DNA from: an uncultured Oscillospiraceae bacterium
GTDB taxonomy: Bacteria > Bacillota > Clostridia > Oscillospirales > Oscillospiraceae
Direction of reading: 5' to 3'
DNA: 6,227 nucleotides
Assembly (NCBI GenBank): GCA_900758315.1
Contig: CAAERF010000036.1
Location: 1 to 6,227, forward strand
Shown: one piece after another, positions 1 to 5,779 of the stretch
How positions within the stretch are numbered: the stretch's first letter is position 1
Layout of the letters: every line of letters begins with the position of its first letter
Notes under the pieces: generated by a model
Database searches by the model: none
What the model saw: the letters and a program-made list of their open reading frames with translations, nothing else
Told to the model about the DNA's origin: nothing
Translations under genes and position numbers: made by a program

Positions 1-57
1 GTTTGCAGCCCAGCTGCGCGCCTTCCCTTCGGGAAAGCACTTGCGGGCTGAGAAGAG
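1..57. other. Gene-free left edge with nested stems
   Basis: No start codon with a ribosome site and no convincing reading frame is seen here. The sequence can fold as an outer stem CAGCCC (6-11) with GGGCTG (45-50) enclosing a small hairpin TTCCC (23-27) / GGGAA (31-35). It ends directly at the terminator at 58-88. It could be the 3' end of a structured RNA or the 3' untranslated end of a plus-strand gene lying left of the window. I could not match it to a known RNA family. Confidence 0.2.
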
Positions 58-88
58 AAAAAAGTGACGCACATGTCGTCACTTTTTT
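58..88. terminator. Bidirectional intrinsic terminator
   Basis: A perfect 12-bp inverted repeat, AAAAAAGTGACG (58-69) and CGTCACTTTTTT (77-88), surrounds a 7-base loop. Each strand ends in a run of six T, so it can stop transcripts from either side. On the minus strand it is the first good terminator after the glycosyltransferase stop codon at 221. On the plus strand it would close whatever enters from the left edge. Confidence 0.75.
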
Positions 89-96
89 CAAATTTC

Positions 97-180
97 ATTG
101 GATTCCGGCCTCAGAGATGCCGGAACTCTGGCGAGGCCTTTCCTGATTGTCAGGCTTCCAATCGTTTGTCTACAGACTGA
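97..180. other. Intergenic element with competing hairpins
   Basis: The stretch is not coding but is dense in inverted repeats. An outer stem ATTGGA (97-102) / TCCAAT (157-162) encloses TTCCGGC (103-109) / GCCGGAA (119-125) and CCTGA (142-146) / TCAGG (150-154). A second pairing, GGCCT+CAGAG (107-116) with CTCTG (126-130) and AGGCC (134-138) around a 3-base bulge, uses the same bases as the TTCCGGC stem, so the two exclude each other. It is followed by a short GTCT-AC-AGAC repeat (168-177) and a terminator. It could be a small RNA, a switching leader or trailer, or a dispersed intergenic repeat. No promoter is evident directly upstream on either strand. Confidence 0.35.
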
Positions 181-212
181 ACAGGTCGGAGATTCCCTCC
201 GACCTGTTTTTT
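181..212 (+). terminator. Intrinsic terminator, plus-strand direction
   Basis: A perfect 11-bp stem, ACAGGTCGGAG (181-191) with CTCCGACCTGT (197-207), has a 5-base loop and a T run to 212. There is no T run on the minus-strand side, so it reads as a terminator for plus-strand transcripts. It lies only 8 bases beyond the minus-strand glycosyltransferase stop codon, where its hairpin may also protect that mRNA's 3' end. Confidence 0.65.
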
Positions 213-220
213 CATGCAGT

Positions 221-1243
221 TTAGTTGAATTTGTAGATTTTTTGGGCGATGTGGTACAGGCCCTTGCTCACCTTGCGGCCACCCCGGCCCGGCAGCGTCC
301 CCGCCACCGACAGGGACCGGTAGTGGAGCTTCCGGTACATCTCCGGGTCCTTCTCCTTCAGGTCCTTCCACAGCCGGTCCTTCTTCTCCAGATTCTCCGG
401 CGTGTCCGAGATAATCAGGAAAATCGAGCTGATCATCATCATCATGGCCAGGTAGCGCAGCATATAGTTGCCCAGCTTGGGCTCAAAGCTCCGGATCACC
501 TCGTAGCTGTAGAAGTCCAGCATCAGCCGGGTCACCCGCAGCTGCTGGTCCACCCGCTTGACCATCACCTTTTCGTTGACGCTCTGGTCCTCCCGGCCGA
601 TGAAGTACCGGTACAGGTCCTCGTTCATGTAGTACATGGACTTGACGTGGGGCAGCGGCTGGTAGACAAAGATATTGTCCACGTAGAAGGTGTGCTTGGG
701 CAGCTCCAGGCCACACTCCCGCAGCATCTGGGTCCGGTAGATCACCGAGTGCATCAGCAGGTACTCTGAGGGCTTCCAGTGGCCCACGTCCTTCCAGGTA
801 AACAGCTGGTTCTCCGGGAACACGTCCTTGTAGTTCACCACACGGCTGGTACCGTCCTCCACATGCTCGTACACGTAGTTGCAGATCATCAGGTCCAGCG
901 GATTCGGGCCCTGGGACAGCTCGCTGAGCTTGTCCAGCACCCGCCCCAGCGCATTCGCATCCAGCCAGTCGTCGGAGTCCACGACCTTGTAATACATGCC
1001 TGTGGCATGGCGGATGCCCTGGTTGACGCCCTCGCCGTGACCGCCGTTGGGCTGGTGGATCACCCGCACGATGTCCGGATGCAGCTCCGCATAGCGGTCC
1101 GCGATCGCGCCGGTCTCATCCACGGAGCCGTCGTCCACCAGGATAATTTCAATATTCTCGCCACCCTGGAGCAAGGTATCTACGCAGTGCTCCATATATG
1201 CCGCCGAGTTGTAACAGGGAACGGCAAATGTAATCAGTTTCAT
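221..1243 (-). CDS. Glycosyltransferase family 2 (GT-A fold)
   Basis: This 340-residue enzyme should transfer a sugar from a nucleotide-sugar donor to a glycan or lipid-linked acceptor at the cytoplasmic face of the membrane. GT-A marks are clear: VPCYN (8-12), VDDGS (36-40) in the nucleotide-binding part, the metal-binding DSDD (89-92), and a YVDN segment (187-190) where family 2 enzymes usually carry the catalytic acid. The YRYFIGREDQSVN segment (211-223) is typical of Firmicute capsule and exopolysaccharide transferases. A hydrophobic stretch (about 264-279, with four Met in a row) may lie against the membrane. The frame stays open to 1312, but I place the start at 1243. AGGAG sits about ten bases upstream there, the family's usual N-terminus begins at MKLITF, and the likely promoter lies inside the longer version. 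No other polysaccharide gene is near, so the product is unknown. Confidence 0.9.
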   Translation of the reverse strand: MKLITFAVPCYNSAAYMEHCVDTLLQGGENIEIILVDDGSVDETGAIADRYAELHPDIVRVIHQPNGGHGEGVNQGIRHATGMYYKVVDSDDWLDANALGRVLDKLSELSQGPNPLDLMICNYVYEHVEDGTSRVVNYKDVFPENQLFTWKDVGHWKPSEYLLMHSVIYRTQMLRECGLELPKHTFYVDNIFVYQPLPHVKSMYYMNEDLYRYFIGREDQSVNEKVMVKRVDQQLRVTRLMLDFYSYEVIRSFEPKLGNYMLRYLAMMMMISSIFLIISDTPENLEKKDRLWKDLKEKDPEMYRKLHYRSLSVAGTLPGRGGRKVSKGLYHIAQKIYKFN

Positions 1244-1292
1244 CTCGTTCACGCTCCTAACGCTGACTACAGGATACCCTTGGGTTTGCCTT

Positions 1293-1321
1293 ATTCTAAC
1301 ACAGACCGGCATGAAATAAAA
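1293..1321 (-). promoter_or_regulatory. Probable promoter of the glycosyltransferase gene
   Basis: Read on the minus strand there is an extended -10, TG-T-TAGAAT (TAGAAT at 1293-1298, TG at 1300-1301). The -35 position 17 bases upstream is weak (TTTTAT, 1316-1321). Just beyond it lies the AT-rich palindrome GTTTTTAAAAAC (1324-1335), which could act as an UP element. Transcription would begin near 1286, giving a leader of about 43 bases. Confidence 0.5.
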
Positions 1322-1391
1322 CTGTTTTTAAAAACCATTCACTGAATTTTAACAGAACTTTAAACGAAGTCCTTTCCAAAACTCTCCTTGC

Positions 1392-1418
1392 AAAAAGAGA
1401 GCAGGCAAATGCCTGCTC
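1392..1418 (-). terminator. Intrinsic terminator of the binding-protein gene
   Basis: A perfect 8-bp stem, GAGCAGGC (1399-1406) with GCCTGCTC (1411-1418), has a 4-base loop. On the minus strand a T-rich tail follows it (five A at 1392-1396 on the plus strand). It lies about 30 bases past the stop codon of the substrate-binding protein and isolates that gene from the glycosyltransferase. Confidence 0.8.
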
Positions 1419-1448
1419 CCCTGTTGGTCCGATGAGTTTTCCCTGAAA

Positions 1449-2255
1449 TTACTCAGCGCTGATGTAGTTGTCCAGGATGCTCTGGATGGTGCCGTCTTCC
1501 TTCAGCTCAGCCAGTGCGCCGTTGACAGCCTCGGTCAGAGCGGTGTTCTCCTTGGAGATGCAGGCTGCATAGTCCTCGGTGATGTACTCGGTGTCCAGAA
1601 TCTTCAGGCCCTCGTTTGCCTTCACATAGGACTTGGCCGGCTCGTTGTCGATGATGACAGCGTCGATCTTGCCCTGGACCAGAGCCATGATGGCGTCGTT
1701 ACCCTTGTTGTATTCCACAACGTGGTCCGCACCGTAATCGTCCTTGGCATAGATGTCGCCGGTGGTGGACAGCTGCACGCCGATCTGCTTGTCCTTCAGA
1801 TCGTCGGGAGTGGCGATGGTGGAGTCCTCCTTCACCACGACCACCTGGACGCCCTGGGCGTAGGAGTCGGTGAAGTCGATGCTCTTCAGGCGGTCCTCAG
1901 TGACCGTAATGGCGCCAAAGCCGATGTCGACCTTGCCGGTCTGGACAGCGGTGATGATGGAGTCAAACTCCATGTCCTCGATCTGGAGCTCCAGGCCCAG
2001 CTTTTCTGCCACAGCGCCTGCGATCTCAGCGTCAATGCCGATGACCTTCTCGCCCTCATAGTACTCGTAGGGAGGGAAGTAAGCGTTGGTAGCCATGGTC
2101 AGCACGCCGTCCTTCACCAGGGTGTAGGAAGCGTCAGCGGGTTCTGCGGAGGTGCTTGCGCCGGTGGTGGAAGTGGTTGCGCCACTGCCGCCGCAGGCGG
2201 TCAGAGTTGCCAGGCACATGGCCATGGCCAGAATCAGTGCGAATGCTCTTTTCAT
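1449..2255 (-). CDS. Amino-acid ABC transporter substrate-binding lipoprotein
   Basis: This is a 268-residue solute-binding protein of family 3, the class that captures polar amino acids such as glutamine, cystine, arginine or histidine and delivers them to an ABC permease. Residues 1-21 form a lipoprotein signal: Lys2-Arg3, a hydrophobic core, and the lipobox LTAC with Cys21 as the lipidated residue. A Gly/Ser/Thr-rich linker (22-40) follows. The two-lobed domain starts near 45 with FPPYEY (60-65) and GIDAEIA (73-79). Arg122 in TVTEDR is the usual ligand-carboxylate contact, STTGD (163-167) the second-lobe loop, and Asp203 in IDNEPAK the usual amino-group contact. AAGGAG (2267-2272) precedes the ATG by 11 bases. 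No permease or ATPase gene lies in the window, so it is an orphan here and its exact substrate cannot be told. Confidence 0.92.
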   Translation of the reverse strand: MKRAFALILAMAMCLATLTACGGSGATTSTTGASTSAEPADASYTLVKDGVLTMATNAYFPPYEYYEGEKVIGIDAEIAGAVAEKLGLELQIEDMEFDSIITAVQTGKVDIGFGAITVTEDRLKSIDFTDSYAQGVQVVVVKEDSTIATPDDLKDKQIGVQLSTTGDIYAKDDYGADHVVEYNKGNDAIMALVQGKIDAVIIDNEPAKSYVKANEGLKILDTEYITEDYAACISKENTALTEAVNGALAELKEDGTIQSILDNYISAE

Positions 2256-2313
2256 TGTGTTCCAATCTCCTTATGAATTTTTATGCAAAAAATCTGTATC
2301 GGACTTACACATT

Positions 2314-2342
2314 AGGTTACCAGTTTTCACCTGCAAAATCAA
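2314..2342 (-). promoter_or_regulatory. Weak candidate promoter for the binding-protein gene
   Basis: On the minus strand TTGATT (2337-2342) is separated by 17 bases from TAACCT (2314-2319), which is preceded by TGG as in an extended -10. The -35 matches consensus at four of six positions and the -10 at only three. It overlaps the stop codon of the upstream DUF1576 gene. There is no terminator in the 83-base gap, so read-through from the upstream operon is an equally good source of transcripts. Confidence 0.3.
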
Positions 2343-3745
2343 GTGTTTTTTCCGGACTTGACCCTTTTTGTCAGCACTCTCCTCAGCCGGACCGACCCAC
2401 GCAGCACTCTGCTCTCCTTTGTCTCGCAGAAATGCTCCAGCACCGGCACCATGAGAAAACAGACAAAGGCATCCGTGAGCCCTCCGTTATACAGGCAGAA
2501 TCCGCCGTGGAGCAGTGGGACGCAGGTGACAAAAACGTATTGCAGCATGCCGGCAATAACGCCAAAGCGCCTGCCGTACCGCCCGGCAATGGGAGACAGT
2601 CCGTTGGCAAAGCAGGCTCCCACCACCACCGACTGGGCGTTGATGGCCATGGAGAACACCGTGTTGTCGTGGACGGTATCCAGGCCGAAGAAGAACAGCT
2701 CCGCGCCCAGTGAGGCCGCGAAATACCCCACCAGAATGGGCCAGACGTTGCCGGGATGGCTGCCCGAAAAGCAGCAGGCCAGCATACAGAAGACGCAGCC
2801 CAGCGTGACCGCATTCCACGTGGCTCCGATCAGATTGTAGTACGCCAGGATGAACAGCCCGTAGAGCCCGAGATTCAGCAGTAAAATCGCCGGCGTGTGC
2901 TTTTCCAGAAAGTTTGCGCTGTGGCCGTGCTCCTTCAGCAGCGCCCAGTAGCCCCGGAAGGAGTTCCCGTTGAGCCAGAATCCAAACAGCACGCACAGCA
3001 GGAACACCGTCAGACAGAAGCCGTTGCAGAGCAGCTGATAGGACTCCTGCAAGCCCACCTCCTCCGTACTGGCCAGGTGTCCGCCCAGCACCTGGAAGAG
3101 CAGGCTGCGCAGAAAAAAGGCGATCACGCCAATGGGAATGGCCGCGGAGTAGAGATTGTACCCCTTGTGCATGACGAGGCTGTGGGCGCAGCCCGCCGGC
3201 AGCATCACTCCGATCAGACAGCTCACCATCAGCGCCAGCAGGATGCCGGAGATGGTAAAGCCATGCCAGCTCTCGCCGGGATACCGGAAGAGCAGATCCG
3301 TAATCAGTGGCGCAAGTCCCGTGGAAAACAGGGCGAAATCCGCGTTCTGCCCAAAGGACTCCCGCCGGATCCGGCTGTACACCCAGACGCCGGCAAAGCA
3401 GAACCAGGTATTCAGCGCCGTAATCCCCCAGAAGGCAAAGCCCGTTGTCAGGAAATAGCCCAGCACCGCGTTTGCATCCGGCCTGGCGCCCGGCAGCAGA
3501 AACAGCACCGCGCAGGAAAATCCCACCAGGGCCACGTTCAGAAACGCGCCGGAAATCCCGCCGTAATACAGGCTCTCAAAATAGCTTTTCGTGGTCTGAC
3601 CCGAGCTGGTACAGATCTTCACCAGCCCGGAGAACATATTTTCCCGGTCCGGCGCCAGCAGCGCCATGGCCAGAAAAGCCAGACTGAAAAACCAGAAGAG
3701 TAACCGGATGAGCTGCTCCGCCTGCAAATCCCTGCGGACCCTCAT
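2339..3745 (-). CDS. DUF1576 polytopic membrane protein, function unknown
   Basis: This is a 468-residue integral membrane protein with about eleven to thirteen hydrophobic segments (clear ones near 12-31, 64-84, 162-182, 199-220, 240-258, 285-302, 334-354, 392-410). I recognise it as the DUF1576 family from GYFLTTGFAFWG (96-107), FSTGLAPLITD (140-150), SHPGNVWPILVGY (329-341), ANGLSPIAGRYG (380-391) and the C-terminal HGGFCLYNGG (413-422). The family has no known biochemical role; its shape suggests a transporter or channel. The two halves look related (GLAPL with GLSPI; GYNLYS with GFCLYN). The frame is open to 3778, but I choose the ATG at 3745. It overlaps the MATE stop codon as ATGA and has AGGGGG five bases upstream, so translation is probably coupled to the MATE gene. 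Confidence 0.85.
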   Translation of the reverse strand: MRVRRDLQAEQLIRLLFWFFSLAFLAMALLAPDRENMFSGLVKICTSSGQTTKSYFESLYYGGISGAFLNVALVGFSCAVLFLLPGARPDANAVLGYFLTTGFAFWGITALNTWFCFAGVWVYSRIRRESFGQNADFALFSTGLAPLITDLLFRYPGESWHGFTISGILLALMVSCLIGVMLPAGCAHSLVMHKGYNLYSAAIPIGVIAFFLRSLLFQVLGGHLASTEEVGLQESYQLLCNGFCLTVFLLCVLFGFWLNGNSFRGYWALLKEHGHSANFLEKHTPAILLLNLGLYGLFILAYYNLIGATWNAVTLGCVFCMLACCFSGSHPGNVWPILVGYFAASLGAELFFFGLDTVHDNTVFSMAINAQSVVVGACFANGLSPIAGRYGRRFGVIAGMLQYVFVTCVPLLHGGFCLYNGGLTDAFVCFLMVPVLEHFCETKESRVLRGSVRLRRVLTKRVKSGKNT

Positions 3746-5097
3746 GCTGTCCCCCTGCTGTCGGCGCCAATGGAGCATCTCCAGCGGTTGGAGCGCTCGT
3801 ACCAGAAGCCCAGCGGGACCGACACAAAGGGCGCCAGCATACAGGCCCAGTACAGGCCCATCAGCCCGAAGAAACAGTTAAAGGTATAGGCCAGGATCAG
3901 CCGGGCCAGGATGCAGTTGCAGAAGCTGCTGAAGAACACAAACCAGGTGTGGCCCACGCCCACGGCCAGTCCGTGGTAGATCATAAAGACCGCGAAGAAC
4001 AGCTGGCCCAGGATGTCAATGCGCAGGTTGACGGTGGCGTAGCTCTGGGTCACCGGGTCGTCCGGCGTGAAGATGGCCACCAGCTGAGGTGCGGTCAGCT
4101 CTACGATGACCACCAGCACCAGCGTGACGCCCACCGTAATCCCGATGGCCTGTCGGACCACCTTCCGGATGCGCTCATAGTCTTTGGCGCCGGCGCACTG
4201 GGCCACCATTCCGCTGACCGCGCTGTACATGGCCGAGCTGAACATCTGGGCGAACTGGGAGATTTTATTGGTCACGCTGCTGGCCGCCGAAACCTGCACG
4301 CCATAGGAGTTGACCAGGGTGGCCACCGCGATCCAGGCGATGCTGACCACGCTCATCTGGATGGCGCAGGGAATGCCCAGCTTCAGCATCTCCCGGGCCT
4401 GATGGGCCTTCAGGCTCAGCGCCCGGAACCGCAGTCCAAACAGGGCCTGATTGCGCCACACAAAGTACACTGCCAGCACTGCGCTGATCACCTGGGCGAT
4501 CACCGTGGCCCAGGCCGCACCGGCCACGCCCATGCCCAGCCCCGCCATAAACACCAGGTCCAGGACAATGTTGATGACCACGCTGACCCCCACGCAGAGG
4601 AAGGGTATTTTCGAGTCACCCACCGCCCGCAGGGCCGCGCAGGCCCCGTTATAGCAGGTGACGAAGAAGATGCCCAGGGCGCAGATGCGCAGATACTGCT
4701 GGGCCTGCTCCAGCGCCGGCGCATTCATCCACACCATGATCTGATCGCCCGTCAGGTACAGCCCCAGGGACAGCACGATGCCGATCACCAGACTCATGGT
4801 GAAAAGGGTGACGGTGGATTCCCGCTGCTCTCTCTCCCGCCGGGCGCCGTAGTACTGACCGATTAAAATGCTGCCGCCGGTGGCGAGACCGATGATGATC
4901 TGGGTCAGCATGGAGGTGACTGTAGTACAGTTGCCGATGGCAGACTGGGCGTAGGATGAGCCGCCGTACTGCCCGGCTATGATCATATCTGTGATGTTGT
5001 AGGTCGCCTGAAGTACATTGGATACAATAAAGGGCACCGCATACCGCATCAGTGTTTGCAGCACGTTCCCCTTTGTCAAATCGGTTTGCCTCGCCAA
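3742..5097 (-). CDS. MATE-family multidrug/cation antiporter
   Basis: This 451-residue inner-membrane transporter is full length for the MATE (multidrug and toxin extrusion) family, which exports cationic drugs or metabolites in exchange for Na+ or H+. About twelve hydrophobic segments fall in two similar halves. The N-terminal half has TDLTKG (5-10), VPFIVSNVLQATYNITDM (21-38) and LRAVGDSKIPF (156-166) with GVAGAAWATVIAQ (190-202). The C-terminal half has GIPCAIQMSV (241-250), the NSYG..VSAAS..NKI run (263-279) and IYHGLAVGVGHT (373-384). The start is TTG at 5097: GGGAGG lies seven bases upstream and the resulting MARQTDLTKG matches the family's usual beginning. The first in-frame ATG (5049) would remove that conserved segment. 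The substrate is not predictable. It is the first gene of a coupled pair with the DUF1576 protein. Confidence 0.93.
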   Translation of the reverse strand: MARQTDLTKGNVLQTLMRYAVPFIVSNVLQATYNITDMIIAGQYGGSSYAQSAIGNCTTVTSMLTQIIIGLATGGSILIGQYYGARREREQRESTVTLFTMSLVIGIVLSLGLYLTGDQIMVWMNAPALEQAQQYLRICALGIFFVTCYNGACAALRAVGDSKIPFLCVGVSVVINIVLDLVFMAGLGMGVAGAAWATVIAQVISAVLAVYFVWRNQALFGLRFRALSLKAHQAREMLKLGIPCAIQMSVVSIAWIAVATLVNSYGVQVSAASSVTNKISQFAQMFSSAMYSAVSGMVAQCAGAKDYERIRKVVRQAIGITVGVTLVLVVIVELTAPQLVAIFTPDDPVTQSYATVNLRIDILGQLFFAVFMIYHGLAVGVGHTWFVFFSSFCNCILARLILAYTFNCFFGLMGLYWACMLAPFVSVPLGFWYERSNRWRCSIGADSRGTA

Positions 5098-5131
5098 ATG
5101 ACCGCCTCCCTCTCTCTTTCGGCTCCGCCTG

Positions 5132-5164
5132 AAAAAGCCGTGCCCGCATTTGGGACACGGCTTT
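5132..5164 (-). terminator. Intrinsic terminator between small gene and MATE gene
   Basis: AAAGCCGTG (5134-5142) pairs with CACGGCTTT (5156-5164), extended by CCC (5143-5145) / GGG (5152-5154) with one bulged A. On the minus strand it ends in five T. It follows the stop codon of the 84-codon gene by 7 bases and sits about 35 bases ahead of the MATE start. It either ends the small-gene transcript or attenuates read-through into MATE. Confidence 0.75.
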
Positions 5165-5171
5165 CGCTCCG

Positions 5172-5426
5172 TTACAGCTCGTCAATATCAATTATCGTGC
5201 CGTTCATATCGGTGCCACGCAGATCAGTGCCGGTCAGATACCATCCGTTTTCGTCCTTTTCCAGGGAGCTCTTTTCCCAGTAAAACGTATCCGGACGGTC
5301 CACGTTGGGCTGGATCTGATAGGTGATGGGCTGACCCGGCTGCAGGCCTCTGCAGTGCCAGCCAAAGCTGCGGACTACGCCCACATCGTCATCCGCGGGG
5401 CTGTACCAGAGAGTTCCTAATTTCAT
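5172..5426 (-). CDS. Small acidic protein, DUF5348-like
   Basis: This 84-residue soluble protein has no signal or membrane segment. It begins MKLGTLWYSP, followed by GVVRSFGWHCRGLQPGQ (16-32), and later has W50 and GWYLTG (61-66). The C-terminal end is Asp/Glu-rich. The pattern G-x-L-x-Y, W-H-C, GL-x-x-G and WYL-x-G resembles small DUF5348 proteins common in Firmicutes. The spacing differs and the match is only by eye, so the family is tentative and no function is known. The gene itself is well supported. AAGGAGG lies eight bases before the ATG, a good promoter lies about 120 bases upstream (5547-5575), and a terminator follows directly. Confidence 0.75.
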   Translation of the reverse strand: MKLGTLWYSPADDDVGVVRSFGWHCRGLQPGQPITYQIQPNVDRPDTFYWEKSSLEKDENGWYLTGTDLRGTDMNGTIIDIDEL

Positions 5427-5499
5427 ATTTGCTCCTCCTTAAGATTGTCCGCATCCCGTATCTGCGGCAATCGAATCTTCCAGTATCCGGGTAATGTCA

Positions 5500-5514
5500 C
5501 ATGGTTCGACCATG
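5500..5514. promoter_or_regulatory. Palindrome in the leader of the 84-codon gene
   Basis: CATGGT (5500-5505), TCG, ACCATG (5509-5514) is a perfect 6-3-6 inverted repeat. It lies downstream of the predicted start of transcription (near 5540) and about 75 bases before the ATG. It could be a repressor operator acting as a roadblock or a small RNA hairpin. No second copy was noticed in the window. Confidence 0.3.
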
Positions 5515-5546
5515 ACCCCAATTTCTTGATTCAGACACTCACATTT

Positions 5547-5575
5547 ATTATATTGCACCCTTTTCCCCTGCTCAA
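5547..5575 (-). promoter_or_regulatory. Promoter of the 84-codon gene
   Basis: On the minus strand TTGAGC (5570-5575) and a perfect TATAAT (5547-5552) are separated by 17 bases, the ideal sigma-70/sigma-A spacing. Transcription would start near 5540, leaving a leader of roughly 115 bases that carries the 5500-5514 palindrome. Confidence 0.65.
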
Positions 5576-5702
5576 TAGTGACATTGACCAAACCTCCCCT
5601 GCTTTTTTTGGCACTATTCTCCAAATTATTTCCTACCAAATCACCAGTATATAGCCCATGTTCACAAAAATATACCCTGCCGCGCCTATCCGCCGCCTGA
5701 TG

Positions 5703-5731
5703 TTGAAAAAAAGCCGGAACTCTTTTATAAT
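5703..5731 (+). promoter_or_regulatory. Promoter of the 75-codon gene
   Basis: TTGAAA (5703-5708), a 17-base spacer and a perfect TATAAT (5726-5731) form the strongest promoter in the window. Transcription should start near 5738-5740. It points away from the promoter at 5547-5575, so the two small genes are divergently transcribed. Confidence 0.8.
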
Positions 5732-5739
5732 GAAGCAAA

Positions 5740-5758
5740 GGCTGCCTGTGCCGCAGCC
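5740..5758 (+). promoter_or_regulatory. 5'-end hairpin of the 75-codon mRNA
   Basis: GGCTGC (5740-5745) pairs with GCAGCC (5753-5758) across a 7-base loop. The stem begins almost at the predicted first transcribed base and leaves the ribosome site AAAGGAG (5766-5772) unpaired. Such a cap-like stem generally slows 5'-end mRNA decay; here that role is inferred. Confidence 0.4.
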
Positions 5759-5779
5759 ATCCCGGAAAGGAGCGTAAAC

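Larger units (their letters stand above)
5439..5712 (-). pseudogene. Possible decayed GHKL histidine-kinase fragment
   Basis: One minus-strand frame stays open through this AT-richer gap and ends at 5439, inside the leader of the 84-codon gene. It reads AADRRGRVYFCEH, then DLVGNNLENSA (encoded by 5610-5642), then LVNVTIEQG. This order resembles the part of AgrC-like GHKL sensor kinases around the ATP-binding N-box (DL..LGN.LENA). The later G-boxes are missing and there is no plausible start codon with a ribosome site. Two good promoters overlap the frame. It may be a relic of a lost kinase, or chance. I include it because nothing else explains an open frame of this composition. Confidence 0.22.

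Noticed and set aside
434..445. CAT trinucleotide run as a microsatellite
   Set aside because: It encodes the four consecutive Met in the hydrophobic stretch of the glycosyltransferase; at four units it is too short to call a repeat tract.
2340..2360. CAAGT/ACTTG inverted repeat at the end of the DUF1576 gene as a terminator
   Set aside because: The stem has only five pairs and a ten-base loop, and only a weak ATTTT follows on the minus strand, so termination there is unlikely.
2897..3703. 268-codon plus-strand frame opposite DUF1576, and similar long plus-strand frames at 98-769, 779-1345 and 3949-4866
   Set aside because: Long antisense frames are common opposite GC-rich genes. These are His/Gln/Val-rich and have no recognisable motifs, and the minus-strand genes are clearly real.
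4649..5191. 180-codon minus-strand frame overlapping the MATE start
   Set aside because: It is a frame shadow of the MATE gene, is Arg/His-rich with no domain, and runs back through the terminator.
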